DNA from: Orobanche coerulescens
Taxonomy: Eukaryota > Streptophyta > Magnoliopsida > Lamiales > Orobanchaceae
DNA length: 64,000 nucleotides
Assembly: GCA_033398695.1 (NCBI GenBank)
Contig: CM065814.1
Coordinates: 102,488,501 to 102,552,500 of the forward strand
Direction: 5' to 3'
Positions 23,405 to 35,240 of the stretch are shown here, one piece after another; positions within the stretch are counted from its first letter, which is position 1; every line of letters starts with the position of its first letter. The notes beneath the pieces are model-generated. The model did no database searches, was not told the DNA's origin, and saw only the letters and a list, made by a program, of their open reading frames with translations. The position numbers and the translations under genes were made by a program.

Positions 23405-23845
23405 CGACCTAGCGCACGCTATGACTTGATATTTAGCGTGCGCTAGCGGTTTACTGGGCAGTCCAGTGAGGTCTGAAATGCCTCGTTAGCGTGTGCTACG
23501 ACTTGGTAGCGTGCGCTAACACCTTACCGATAGCGTGCATTATCCCAAATTGTTAGCGTGCGCTACTGATGTCTGATACTCAAAAACTGAAGTCCCAGAA
23601 CCTACTGTCCTCTGCCTTGCACGCGTTAGTGTGCGCTACTAATGTGACTTAGCATGCGTTACCAGCACAGTTAGCGTACGCTACTTACCACTCATAGCGT
23701 GCGCTACGAATTTCCCAAATCAGCCCAGTACCTTCTGGACTGTCTGCCTCTCTTGCGCTAGCGTGCGTTAATACTGAATTATAGCGTGCGTTACCTGCAC
23801 CTCATTAGCGCACGCTAACTAGAATGTGTAGCGCGCGCTACCTCT
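23405..23845 (-). promoter_or_regulatory. U3 palindrome array, E3 left LTR
   Basis: About 14 words close to TAGCGTGCGCTA (variants TAGCGCACGCTA, TAGCGTACGCTA, TAGCGCGCGCTA) occur in some 440 bp. They lie upstream, in element orientation, of the TATA-like site at 23392-23400. Confidence 0.85.
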
Positions 23846-24065
23846 CAAACTGAAAACCAAAATGTGATGATGATGACAATAATCTCGGCTCGATCTCAAA
23901 CAGTGATGAATGACGAAAAGCAACTGATACGCGATTCCAAAGTACACCGAACGATGGTTACAACTGAATGAACATGAGTGATGAATGGGTATTACTGAGT
24001 GAAAAAAAAAATTATGAGTGACAGTTACTGAGTGATGATAAATGAATTTACAACCGGGTATTACA

Positions 24066-24102
24066 TACTCCCCCCCTTAAAAAGAGTTTCGTCCTCGAAA
24101 CT
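24066..24102 (-). promoter_or_regulatory. E3 polypurine tract and pre-PPT hairpin
   Basis: On the minus strand AGTTTCGAGGACGAAACT (24085-24102 on +) precedes TTTTTAAGGGGGGGAGTA and the LTR start. Confidence 0.85.
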
Positions 24103-24757
24103 AAGGGTAAACAACTCGGGATATGAACTATCCATTATGGTCTGAAAACAATAATGCCTAAATAGTCCTCGGGACCAACTCAATCGCACACCTAAGTCCC
24201 CAAGACTTGACGTCTCGAATCACAGTGAACGATTTCCCAAATCATCACGAAATCTTGAGTACAACTCCAAAGGGGCGAACTCTCAGCAGTTGACCCAAAT
24301 CTCAAGATTCTCGAATATGATCATAATAAAATAGATCAAAAATAAATGACCCATAGTCACGATACAATACTACGGATTGAGTTACACAGTCATCCAAAAA
24401 CAAGGTCACATCTCAAATGTACTCAACATCGTTATCCTTCCATGTCATCGATCTCCTCTATCTCAACGATTTAAGGTATATCCGAAGGTGAACTCGCCAC
24501 TAAATATGATCTCAGAAGGTCACGAGAATGAAAGTGACTAAAATGAATGATGAATGATAAATGACTATTAATCCGACAAGGATTAAGAATGACTCATCAA
24601 GGTGAATTAATAACGTCATGAGTGATAGTTCAAGTGAAATTATTGGAACCGTTGTTCCTCGTGAATTAAATAATTAGTTTCATGATGACAAGTCTCAACA
24701 TAATTGATGTATGATGAATAAATTATATGAATAAATGAACGACAACGAAATGAATGA
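24103..24757 (-). other. E3 3' non-coding region
   Basis: About 650 bp lie between the gag stop and the pre-PPT hairpin with no coding signal. In an autonomous relative, pol would occupy this place. Confidence 0.65.
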
Positions 24758-26033
24758 TTACACTATTAACGAACAAGAATTAACTTGTTCAAACCGGTGA
24801 TGGATGTCCTTACCTCGGGCTCTCGAAGCCTGATAGGACCTCTTGAATGAAGCACGAGCTGGAGTAACAAAGTCCCTCGAGGCCCTTGAGCTCTCTCGAG
24901 ATCTACCGGCACTAGAACTCCTGCAGTATTTCTGAAGGTGTCCATGTCTCCCACACAGAAAACAAACAATAGCTGGCACCGTACACCGGGTACTAACGTG
25001 ACCTGCTGAATCACAGTTAAAGCAAACAACAGTCGAACTCGTCGCCTGAGAGGAAGATGCTATCCCAGCACGAAGACGACTAGAAAACGACCCCTTGGAT
25101 GTCGGAGCCCGATGTCCCTCTGAGCGAGCCGACATTCTAGTCCTCTCACCCGAAGAAACTGAAGGATGCTTCTGAGCAAGCTCCTTGATCAAAAGCTCCG
25201 CTCCAAGAGCCTTCTCGATGAACTCACTAAGTGAATTACAATTGTGATTGAACAACTGCATCCTCAACTGCGTATTTAGCCTCTTGCAAAAATATTTGAT
25301 CTTATCCGCTTCAGTACGGATAACTGACGAAGCAAACTGAAGTAGTCCCTGAAACTTCTCAGCAATGACAATAACACCCTTGTCCTCGACGGATTCGGGG
25401 TTCAAAACTTCTGACAACTTGGCTTCACGAAGTGGAGCCGGATAATACCTCTCTAACATGAGAGTCTTGAACTCACTCCAACCACATTCGTGATCGGTGG
25501 GTTTCACAGAAAGCCACCACGAATAAGCACCCTTACTCAAGTAATAAGCCGCTACTGCCACTTTACTCTCTTCCGGACACTGAACCATGTCGAAGAGTTT
25601 ATCAAAATGTTCGAGCCAATGAACAATATCAGCTGGTTCCGACGAACACTCAAAAGTAGGCGGCATCTGACGAGAGATATCGCCAACAATCTGATTCACT
25701 CCTCCAGTCTGTCCATGAAATGGCACTGCATCCACATTGCGGTGGACCACGAACCATCGAGGTCTGCATGGTCTCCACTATCCGCGTCATCTGAGTCATC
25801 TGGGCCATCATGCCCTGCATAAATATGAATGGGTCGACCCGAACACCTTCCGAGTGAGATGCCTCTCGGGTACGACTCCCTGACAGTGAATGATTATCTG
25901 CTGATGAATGAGTAGCCTCGCTATTTGATGAATTAATGATATCCCTCGCGTTCGTGTGGGCATGCACACGAGATCCCGGGTTCCGGACCGCACCGCGGCC
26001 TCTTCCCCTGCGTCCTCTGACAGCTCCATCCAT
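24758..26033 (-). pseudogene. gag: E3 gag, one frameshift
   Basis: The N-terminal frame (26033 down to 25650) starts MDGAVRGRRGRGRGAV, Arg/Gly-rich like other gags here. The frame changes within 25650-25750. The main frame (25750 down to 24758) carries the gag domain (PADIVHWLEHFDKLFD, YSWWLSVKPTDH) and two intact CCHC zinc knuckles (CFNCDSAGHVSTRC and CFLCGRHGHLQKYC). It stops soon after the knuckles, with no protease. If the frame change is a single indel, the ancestor encoded a full nucleocapsid protein of about 420 residues. A programmed shift is possible but has no supporting signal. Confidence 0.88.
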
Positions 26034-27080
26034 ACTGAAGTAGGAAAGTCACATGATGATTATAGATTCCGCATGAATATCACATTATAATTATGTTACA
26101 GAGTGACAATAATGAGAATACACGCTCTAACACAATGAATGCATTAAAGATGTAATGAAATGATCGTCGGCATTACGTCGGAGTATGATAAGATCACATG
26201 AAAGATCAAGTGAGGTAACATGATTATCTGATGAAATTCCCGAAATGATTACCTTGAACAAGTTAACAAGGTTAAAAATTCGATCCTCAAGATCAACGAC
26301 TGAACCGTGAGATGAACTGAATGATTAATGAATTAATTGAACAATGAGATTGATTGAGTGATGAATGAATTAACTGAACAATGAGGTTGAATGGGTGATG
26401 AATGAATTAACTGAACGATGAGATTTACTGGGTGATGAATGAATTACTGAACGATGAAATTGATTGAGTGATGAATGAATTACTGAGTAATGATATTGAC
26501 TGAGTGATGAACGATATTGACTGAGTGGTGAATGAATTAACTGAGTGATGAATGAATTGTCTGAGTAATGATATTGACTGAGTGATGAACGAATTAACTG
26601 AGTGATGAATGATATTGACTGAGTGATGAATGAATTAACTGAGTGATGAATGATATGGACTGAGTGATGAATGAATTAACTGAGTGATGAGATCAAAATG
26701 ATGATTGAGGATTATTAACTGATAAATGAGTTGATCCTTAATGCTTACACAAGTCACACATGCTCCAAAACAATTAGTCATGAATCAATCATAACACTAA
26801 TATCACATATAGGTTTCAGCAAATCATGAACAATTAATGACATGATGAATGTAATAACACAAAGAGAATCAAGTCCTTACACAGGTCATACGAAGCTTTG
26901 AGGTCTCGCGATACTAGTCTTCACTGACGACGACTCGATGAATGAATGACTCATGCAGTCGCACTAATATTACGACTCACAAAACCCGACTGACTAGATT
27001 GTCATAACCTGACAATCCCACTACTATCGCGTCGGTAGGACCACATAACTCACATCTCAGGGTATCTCACAACCCAAAGC
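26034..27080 (-). other. E3 leader between primer site and gag
   Basis: About 1 kb of non-coding leader. Positions 26306-26705 hold a minisatellite (separate entry). In LTR elements this leader normally carries packaging and dimerisation signals. Confidence 0.7.
26306..26705. repeat. Minisatellite of ~20-bp units in the E3 leader
   Basis: Variable repeats of ACTGAGTGATGAATGAATTA occur about 18-20 times, with variants GATATTG and AACGATGAG. Related GAGTGATGAATG words also occur at the right end of the E3 LTRs. Confidence 0.85.
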
Positions 27081-27096
27081 TCTCTGATACCATTTT
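27080..27096 (-). other. E3 primer-binding site
   Basis: On the minus strand it reads TGGTATCAGAGAGC, a few bases from the LTR. It matches the methionine-tRNA site for the first 11 bases. Confidence 0.85.
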
Positions 27097-27879
27097 TGTA
27101 ACACCCCCAAATCCTATTGGGTTATTACAGTGCCGTGGACCCCACGCCAGGAGATCCACCAGGCGAACATGACTAAAATACATTAAATTAAACAACAAGG
27201 AAAAATCATAGTCCCTACCATGATATCCGACACAATATTCCGATAAGGAATTTCAACGATAACGATGGGCCTACATGGCCAAGAGTAAAGATACAACATC
27301 CACGAGCATCTGCTCGGGTAATACAAAAAGGCAATGACTGACAAACTGGAGAACACTCCAACCGACTGACCAACATGAACAACTCGGACTAGTATCGCTC
27401 GAATGCCTCGTCGCCATCATCATGCGCCTATGTCTCAACTCTCTCCTCGCAAGCACCTAAAACATGAAAAACATGTTCCGCCCCCATGGGGTCAGTCATC
27501 CAGATAATGAACATCAAATACATGTATAACATGATATGCATCCAAAGGCAGAATGAAACGGTACAATGATGATAATAATACGAGATGCTCACAAACCAAG
27601 GTAAGAACCGAGCATTCGTGAAATACTATGCCCACGGCATACTATTAATACCTGTTCGACAGGTTAGAACATAAATGCCCAATGGCGAATCATAATCACA
27701 GAATACCACAATGAATTAAACGACATGAACCAAACCAGAACTAAATTTAATATGAATCATAATGCCCAAAGGCTCCAATGAAAATACCAAGACATTACAA
27801 AAGGCCTGAAAGTCGTTCAGCGGAAGTTAACAAATATCACCAACACCTGAAGTCAAAAGCGACCCATTTGTATCAATGA

Positions 27880-28240
27880 GGGCGAAGCCACGCGACGCGA
27901 AGCCGTATCACAATAAGGGCCGAAGCCACGGCATGAAGCCGTATCACAATAAGGGCCGAAGCCACGGCATGAAGCTGTATCACAATAAGGGCCGAAGCCA
28001 CGGCACGAAGCCGTATCACAATAAGGGCCGAAGCCACGGCATGAAGCCGTATCACAATAAGGGTCGAAGCCACGGCACGAAGCCGTATCACAATAAGGGC
28101 CGAAGCCACGGCATGAAGCCGTATCACAATAAGGGCCGAAGCCACGGCATGAAGCCGTATCACAATAAGGGCCGAAGCCACGGCACGAAGCCGTATCACA
28201 ATAAAGGCCGAAGCCACGGCATGAAACCGTATCACAATGA
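27880..28240. repeat. 36-bp minisatellite, 10 units, E3 right LTR
   Basis: Same unit as 21606-22001. Ten units are present; the first carries a local scramble (GCGACGCGAAGCC). The copy-number difference between the two LTRs of one element shows change after insertion. Confidence 0.93.
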
Positions 28241-29647
28241 ATGATAGTGTGCTGCCTTGAGTCGGCCAACACGATAAGAATGATGCAGCGGATGATTCCA
28301 TGAATGATTGGGGATTCGATTGCCTGAGAATGGCCAATCGATACGAATGATACGATGAATGATTGAATACCTCGATTGCCTTATAACGGTCAATCGATAA
28401 CAATGATATAGTGAATGATTTCGATTTGCCTGAGAGTGGCCAATCGATGACAACGATATGATGAATGATTGGAACACCTCGATTTGCCTGAGAGCGGCCA
28501 ATCGATGACAATGATACGAAGGATGCCTTGGCACCTTTAATCGGTTACCAACGACGAAAATGAGAAATGAATACGCCAATGCCTTTAATCGGCCAATACA
28601 GTTTTAATGACAAACCCAACAGGAATAACAATGATCTCAACGATGTCTTAGATTGACATCAATATCAACAAAAATCGATACATCGACACCGCAAACCGGC
28701 TATCGACAATGACATTAATAACGAGTGTCACAATGCCTTGAATCGGCCATTAACGAACAAGAATAACATTTGGCATAATTGCCGAAAGGTATCGTATCGA
28801 ACGATCTCTTGATATCAATGAATTCATGAAGAGACTAAGTCTCGGAATGATACAACACATTCATACACATATATGATGACATTAATCTCATTGACTAGTA
28901 CAAGTATAAAACTTGCCTCAAACCGAAGGCGAGAAGGTACTTACACGATCAACGTCCTTAATGAAATTATCGGACGCTCGAACAACCTTGAACAACACAA
29001 ATACCAACAATTCTCTTAATACACGAATCAAGCATGATCACAACCAACTCAAAAGTCGATACAACAATACCCGAAACTCATTGGGGCATTTAAACAAATG
29101 CGTCGTAAACAATCTCCAATTGTTTACAACCAAAACTCAATTACATCTGAAACCAACTTCCAATGAATGATTCAAACCCACAAAAGCTCATGAATATTAT
29201 CAATAATCCAATATGAATACTTAAATCGATATTTCAACAACATTTGGTCGAAAACCCCCAAAATTCCAAAGTCAACCCGTAAGGGTTCTTGAACAATTCC
29301 TCAATTATTCACAAATTCCGAAAATTACACCAATGAATCTGTAGAAATACATGTATCCAAGATAGATAATCCATATCTAACATATTCCAACATAATATCG
29401 ATTTAACACGAAGAGATCGAAAGCAAAACACCCAAGATCCGAAATTCTAGATCCAAGAATCATTACCTTGATTTGGAGTGATGAAACTGATTTAGATGAT
29501 GATTAATCCAACTTAGGAGCTTGAAGATGATGCTAGATGATTGCTGCTCGAAAAGACCTTTCCGAATCGCCCAAGCTCGTCCGAAATGGTTGAGAAATGA
29601 AGAAATGACGAAGGTTTGACTGAACTGCCTTATTTATACTGTCCCAG

Positions 29648-30080
29648 CCTAGCGCACGCTATGACTTGATATTTAGCGTGCGCTAGCGGTTTACTGGGCA
29701 GTCCAGTGAGGTCTGAAATGCCTCGTTAGTGTGTGCTACGACTTGGTAGCGTGCGCTAACACCTTACCTAGCGTGCATTATCCCAAATTATTAGCGTGCG
29801 CTACTGATGTCTGATACTCAAAAACTGAAGTCCCAGAACCTACTGTCCTCTGTCTTGCACGCGTTAGCGTGCGCTACTAATGTGACTTAGCGTGCGTTAC
29901 CAGCACAGTTAGCGTACGCTACTTACCACTCGTAGCGTGCGCTACGAATTTCCCAAATCAGCCCAGTACCTTCTGGACTGTCTGCCTCTCTTGCGCTAGC
30001 GTGCGTTAATACTGAATTATAGCGTGCGTTACCTGCACCTCATTAGCGCACGCTAACTAGAATGTGTAGCGCGCGCTACC
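29648..30080 (-). promoter_or_regulatory. U3 palindrome array, E3 right LTR
   Basis: Near-identical copy of 23405-23845, with about 14 TAGCGTGCGCTA-type words beside the TATA box. Confidence 0.85.
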
Positions 30081-30544
30081 TCTCAAACTGAAAACCAAAA
30101 TGTGATGATGATGACAATAATCTCGGCTCGATCTCAAACAGTGATGAATGACGAAAAGCAACTGATACGCGATTCCAAAGTACACCGAACGATGGTTACA
30201 ACTGAATGAACATGAGTGATGAATGGGTATTACTGAGTGAAAAAAAATTATGAGTGACAGTTACTGAGTGATGATAAATGAATTCACAACCGGGTATTAC
30301 ATTAACTACATGGCCTTCTAAATAGCTTGAGAAAATTATGACTCAACATTTCAAACAACTCAAGATTATATGACCGACGTGTTTATGAGTAGTCAGCAAA
30401 TAGTTCTCACTTTTTTAACCTCTTTCCACGATTGGTTGGTGAAAATAATTAAATCTATAAACAATTCGCACTAATTCAGATTATGAACTATTTTAGTGTA
30501 AAATTTACCCTCATGTCTAGCAGTCTCACTAAAAAGGAATATTT

Positions 30545-31544
30545 TGTTGGAAATTTAGTTTTGAATTGATCAATTTTTTTTTTGATCAATTTCTTGTGTT
30601 ATAATCATTGGCTTAAAACCGAATTTCGGTGAGTGAGAAATGGTTTGTAATGAGCAACAACCGAGCTATTATTAGAGTGCACATCCTTGGCCTTGGCCTT
30701 GGTATTTGGCAACTGGTTCTTAACTAGTTTGCTGGAAATTCGAACAAATAGTGCACATGTTGACTACAATGTTGCCGTAACATTTGTGTCAACATTTTCT
30801 GTCGACAATTACAGTTGTAACAGCTGATTTTTGAACCAAATTTGAAACAGCTATGAGGGTTACAACTGTTATTAATTGCTGGTTGGGAGTTACACCAAGG
30901 TGTAATGCTTGTTGGGAGGTTACATCTCCATATTCAATTTGGTAGAGGGGTTACTTGGAGGTTACACTCACAAATTGAATGATCATCTTTATGTCTCCTT
31001 GAATTTATAGGGAGCTCATTTGCATAGTTTGATAGGTGGTGCATATGTTGTTATGCATAACTTTTGAACACATGAAAACAAGAGAGCTCTCCATATGTTT
31101 TCATTGTCATTGTTTACAAAACTTGCATTCTCAAATTTCATAGAGCTTCTTAGTCTTCACCATCATCTAGTTCGTTGGAGCTTCTTGGTTTGTGGTGCTA
31201 CTACCAAGAAGACGAAGCCGTTTTATCTTTGGGGACGATACGCCAAACCGTGAGCACTAGCCGGGGCGTATTTCGTCTTGCGGAAAGAGATTTTCCTCGA
31301 CTCGACTTGTTACTAGTTCTGTTCCAGCATCTACGGATACGATTGCAGCATTCGGTTCCGGCGACTTCTAGATTGTTCCCTGGAGTGTTACGACAACATC
31401 GAGCAGAACAATTCCGACAACATTCGATCTGTATTTGTTAGTTCAATTCAATTAATTATTTTGTTGTCTCATTTTCTACTTTCTTTTAGCTTTTTCAGAT
31501 CACAGGTATATAATGGTGTACCCCGGTCCAACCACATTCCAACA
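30545..31544 (+). repeat. E4: solo copia-type LTR (1000 bp)
   Basis: It begins TGTTGGAAAT and ends ATTCCAACA, an inverted terminal match, and is flanked by the perfect 5-bp duplication TATTT (30540-30544 and 31545-31549). No internal region is attached, so it is the product of LTR-LTR recombination. The orientation is inferred from the TGTTGG start. The 88-residue ORF at 31175-31441 lies wholly inside the LTR and is not credible as a gene. Confidence 0.87.
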
Positions 31545-31549
31545 TATTT

Positions 31550-32007
31550 CATAATATTCATTATGTTATTTATTTAATTTTAATTTTTAATAAATTACAT
31601 ATGTGTTTTAATTATATATTTATTAATACAACCTAATACAATAAGTTGTAAATAATATGTTAAATCTTATTAGATTAACTCAAAGTAAAAATAACCATTC
31701 ATAATAATTTGGATTTTTAGTAATTTAATATTTTGTTATTTAATGTATATTAGTAACTTTCTCATTGTTGTAATTTCATTTCCATCATTTTATAATGTAA
31801 TTTATGTAAGCTTATGATTACTTATTATGTGTTGTACTTTAGATCTCATAGTACTTTTATTTTATTATTATCGAATTACGTATAGTACTATTTTTATTTC
31901 TATGATAACATAAAATTTGATTCACTTTAATATTAATTTATTTTATATTAATTAAAATATAAAAATGATTACAATATCTAATACTAATAAAAATATCAAA
32001 AAGTAAA
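31550..32007. other. AT-rich intergenic DNA
   Basis: Very AT-rich sequence between E4 and the following MITE, with nothing recognisable. Confidence 0.6.
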
Positions 32008-32010
32008 TAA

Positions 32011-32352
32011 GACTCTGTTCTTTTGGACTTATTTTTCGATTTTCGATTGATTGATTCGATTCGAGTCCATTCGATTCGATTCGAGTCCACTCGTTCGATT
32101 CGATTCGATTGATTCATTCGATTCTTCTCCTTCTTCTTATTATTATTAATCTTAATTATTATTATTGTTATTATTACTAATAATATTACTATTATCGTTG
32201 TTGTTGTTAATTACTATTATTATTATTATTATTTACTATTATTATTATTATTATTTACCCTTAGTATATATTTGATTCGATTCGATTCGATTCCATTGAT
32301 TGATTCGATTCGTATCTATTGATTGATTCATTCAGTCCAAAAGAATAGAGCC
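32011..32352. mobile_element. 342-bp Tourist-like MITE
   Basis: The terminal inverted repeats are GACTCTGTTCTTTTGGACT and, at the other end, AGTCCAAAAGAATAGAGCC. TAA flanks both sides (32008-32010, 32353-32355), the target size and sequence of PIF/Harbinger-type MITEs. The interior holds ATTCGATTCGA-rich arms around ATT/ATC trinucleotide runs. A second copy lies at about 59683-60030. Confidence 0.83.
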
Positions 32353-32468
32353 TAACAACGTAGTTTCTGAAACCGTAGTGCTCTCCTTGAAGAAAATCGG
32401 ACACATAAATAACATTCAACCTTATAGATAGTCAGCACTCACAATTTAGGTTAAAAGACCAAAAATGA

Positions 32469-33235
32469 TGTTGGTGATTTTAGTGTCACCAGGCATTTTG
32501 TGTAATTGGAACTAATATGTGAGATAAGGGGTTTTATAATTTGTATTCTAATATATGTTCGGGTATGTGCGACGTGCATGCATGTATAAAATTGAATTAA
32601 AAGCCGGTACGACAAAATATCGGGGGTCCGGGGGCAGCGCCCCGGTGGCGGGGTCCAAGGGGCAGAGACCGGTCAGCGGGGGAGGGGGGTCTAGGGGCGG
32701 CGCCCCTAGCGGGGTCGAGGGGCAGAGCCTCTGCGGGGTTTGGGGCAGCGCCCCAAAAGGTCTTCGGAAATTTGGATTGGTAACTTAGTGAAAATTTTGA
32801 ATTTTAGAGGGTGACTATGGTAAAATTGACTAAATTCGTCAATTTTGGAAACCATCAGTCATGCCACTAATTTTGGATCACTAATTAATTCTAATGACGA
32901 CCGACCCTAGTAAAATCCTAATCTCGCCATGCCTAATGACGGCGGACCCTAATGTAACCCTAATCTCGTCAAGTATATATAGGGCTCTTCTCTTTGAGTC
33001 AGCAAGACACCTTTCAAAGCTCTCTCTCTCTCTCTCTCTCTTTTATCTGAAGAATTCAGAAACTCTGTAGCAATTTGGTTTACGTCTCTATGTCTAGATT
33101 CGTAAATGTTCCTTTGGATTATCCTAGACTGGATTTCTTGTAACCTGGGCATAGGGTAGAAATATCCGTTCAGAAAGTTATTACACGATCCATTTGGAAT
33201 CCGAATCTCCACCATAAACCCCATATACCCCAACA
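32469..33235 (+). repeat. E5 5' LTR (767 bp)
   Basis: It runs from TGTTGGTGATTTTAG to TATACCCCAACA. A TATA box (TATATATA, 32973-32980) lies upstream of a CT microsatellite. A strongly GC-rich patch with inverted repeats occupies about 32617-32765. No clear methionine-tRNA primer site follows it. Confidence 0.9.
32617..32765. repeat. GC-rich palindromic patch in the E5 LTR
   Basis: It has repeated G-runs and inverted repeats such as GGGGCAGCGCCCC and TAGGGGCGGCGCCCCTA. The counterpart in the 3' LTR (37940-38038, then 59152-59165) is where E6 inserted. An ORF across it is a composition artefact. Confidence 0.8.
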
Positions 33236-33263
33236 ATCGAACTGATATTTTCTGTTTCTGGAG

Positions 33264-34138
33264 ATGGCTGAAACAATCCGCAAGATGACTACGAAGTTTA
33301 ACAAACTGGACAAGTTTGAAGGCAATGATTTCAGGCGTTGGCAGAAGAAGATGCACTTCATGCTGACCACTCTGAAAGCGACGTATGTGCTGAGTACTCC
33401 CAGACCAGAGGTGGTTGAGAACGAGAAATTGGAGGATACCAAGAAGAGGAGCAAGTGGGACAACGATGACTACATCTGGAGAGGTCACATATTGAACGGT
33501 ATGTCTGATTCTTTATTCGATATCCATGGTGATGCTAAAAGTGCGAAGGAATTGTGGGACACCCTTGAATCAAAATACATCGGTGAGGATGCTTCGAGTA
33601 AGAAGTTTCTGGTTAGCGATTTTAATTCTTATAAGATGGTTGATTCAAGGTCTGTCATAGAACAATATAATGAGCTCCTTCACATTTTGGGTCAATTCAA
33701 ATTGCACAACATGAACATGGACGAATCCATTGCTGTGTCAAGTGTGATCGACAAACTTCCACCATCCTGGAAAGATTTCAAACATAGCCTAAAACATCAA
33801 AAGGAGGAACTGTCATTGGTTCAACTTGCTAGTCATCTTTGCATTGAAGAATTTCTTCGTGCAAAGGATAATGACAAATCTGATAAAATCAAAGGAAAAG
33901 TTGAACCTGGACAGCCCTCTGTTCATATGGTTGAAAGCAAACCAAGGAACCCGACAAAGGACATGGCAAACGTAAGTAAGAATATGTCCCAAATAACTCC
34001 AACAAAAAGAAAAAGGAACTGGCTTGTTGGAGGTGCAACAAGGTGGGACATTGCAAGCGTGATTGTCGTATGAATCTAGGCAACAATGGTACTGGAAACA
34101 GTGGAGCCAATGGAAGTGAAAATGGGTCTAAGGACTAA
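33264..34138 (+). pseudogene. gag: E5 gag
   Basis: The ATG at 33264 opens MAETIRKMTTKFNKLDKFEG, followed by the copia gag (UBN2-type) sequence DFRRWQKKMHFMLTTLKATY and DIHGDAKSAKELWDTLESKY. The frame is lost near 34010. In the shifted frame a CCHC zinc knuckle (CWRCNKVGHCKRDC) is intact, and a TAA at 34136-34138 then interrupts the polyprotein. Copia elements normally make one gag-pol polyprotein, so both breaks are inactivating. Confidence 0.9.
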
Positions 34139-35240
34139 GTTAAAGGAGGTCAGTATTTGACCAACCTTGATAATTCTAAATAGAATTATGTTTATTATGT
34201 TTCACTTATTCCAGAATTATTCTATGTACATGATGATGATGTTGCTTGGTGGATCGACTCTGGGGCAACGAACCATGTATGCAAGGATAAACGGTGGATT
34301 GAAACATTAACACTGCTTGAAGATGGATCGGTGCTGAAAATGTGAGACGATTCTTTTACACCTATTTGTGTTGTCGGTGTCGTTTTTCTTGAATTTACTT
34401 CTGGAAAGACTGTTAGACTTTTTGATGTTTGTTTGTTCCTAAGATTCGAAAGAATCTAGTTAGTGGTAGTAGTTTGAATTTTGATGGTTTTAGACAAGTT
34501 TTTGAATCGGATAGGTTCATCCTATCTCGAGGTGGAATGTTTATTGGTTTTGGATATTCGAATAATAGAATGTTTCGTTTGAATGTTATTGATAAGTCTA
34601 TACCTGTTCAAAATTCTGCATTTATGTCTTCTAAGATTGATGACTCTATGCTTTGGCATGCTAGATTGGGTCATGTCAATTTTAGAAGGATGCATGAGAT
34701 GTCAAAAGATGAATTGCTTCCAGCCTTTGACATGAATCCAGAAAATGTAAAACATGCATGCTTACAAAAGTGACAAAACGGCCTTTTCCCAGTGCCACTA
34801 GAAATTCGGCTATTTTGGAACTTGTACAGTGACCTGTGTGATTTTTACTCCACTCATTTTTTGGGTAATAAAAAGTATGTTGTCACGTTTATTGATGACT
34901 GTACTCGGTTTTGCTATGTGTATTTGTTGCATTCTAAGGATGAAGCCTTAGATAAATTCAAAATATACAAAACCGAGGTGGAATTGCAATTAGGCAATCC
35001 AGTTAAATGTCTTAGAACTGATCAGGGAGGTGAAAATATGGATCCCATATACTTTCAATCAGTGGGTATCATTCATGAAACCACAGCACCTTACTCGCCC
35101 CAACAGAATGGAATCGCCGAATGCAAAAATCGAGTTTTAAAAGAAATGGTAAACTCGATGCTTTCTTACTCAGGATTGAGTGAGGGATTCTGGGGAGAGG
35201 CCATGTTAACAGCCTGCTATTTGCTGGGTTCGAAATAAAA
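34139..35240 (+). pseudogene. pol: E5 protease and integrase
   Basis: Protease: AWWIDSGATNHVCKD near 34240. Pre-integrase: MLWHARLGHVNFRRMHEMSK. Integrase core: VVTFIDDCTRFCYVYLL, LRTDQGGE and PYSPQQNGIAECKNRVLKE, which keep the D, D, E landmarks. The frame is interrupted by several stops (for example 34771-34773) and ends near 35240 at ACYLLGSK. Confidence 0.88.

Larger units (their letters stand above)
20828..24065 (-). repeat. E3 left LTR (3238 bp, element 3' side)
   Basis: It begins TGTAACACCCCCAAATCC and ends GGGTATTACA. It contains the 36-bp minisatellite (21606-22001), a looser 50-60-bp repeat (22040-22275), a minus-strand TATA-like site at 23392-23400 and a palindrome array at 23405-23845. 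Confidence 0.95.
20828..30301 (-). mobile_element. E3: complete gag-only Ty3-type retrotransposon
   Basis: Two near-identical LTRs (20828-24065 and 27097-30301) flank a 3-kb interior. The target duplication TTAAC is perfect (20823-20827 and 30302-30306). The primer site is next to the right LTR and the polypurine tract next to the left one, so the element reads on the minus strand. The interior encodes gag only. Protease, RT, RNase H and integrase are absent rather than decayed. The shared pre-PPT hairpin and LTR ends point to E1/E7-type relatives as the source of enzymes. Confidence 0.93.
27097..30301 (-). repeat. E3 right LTR (3205 bp, element 5' side)
   Basis: It aligns end to end with 20828-24065, with few differences. 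Differences include one unit fewer in the 36-bp minisatellite and a rearranged first unit. The TATA box here is better preserved (minus strand TATAAATAAGG, 29630-29638 on +). Confidence 0.95.

Noticed and set aside
31175..31441. 88-codon ORF between E3 and E5
   Set aside because: It lies wholly in the solo copia LTR, with no domain and no homologous copy in a coding context.
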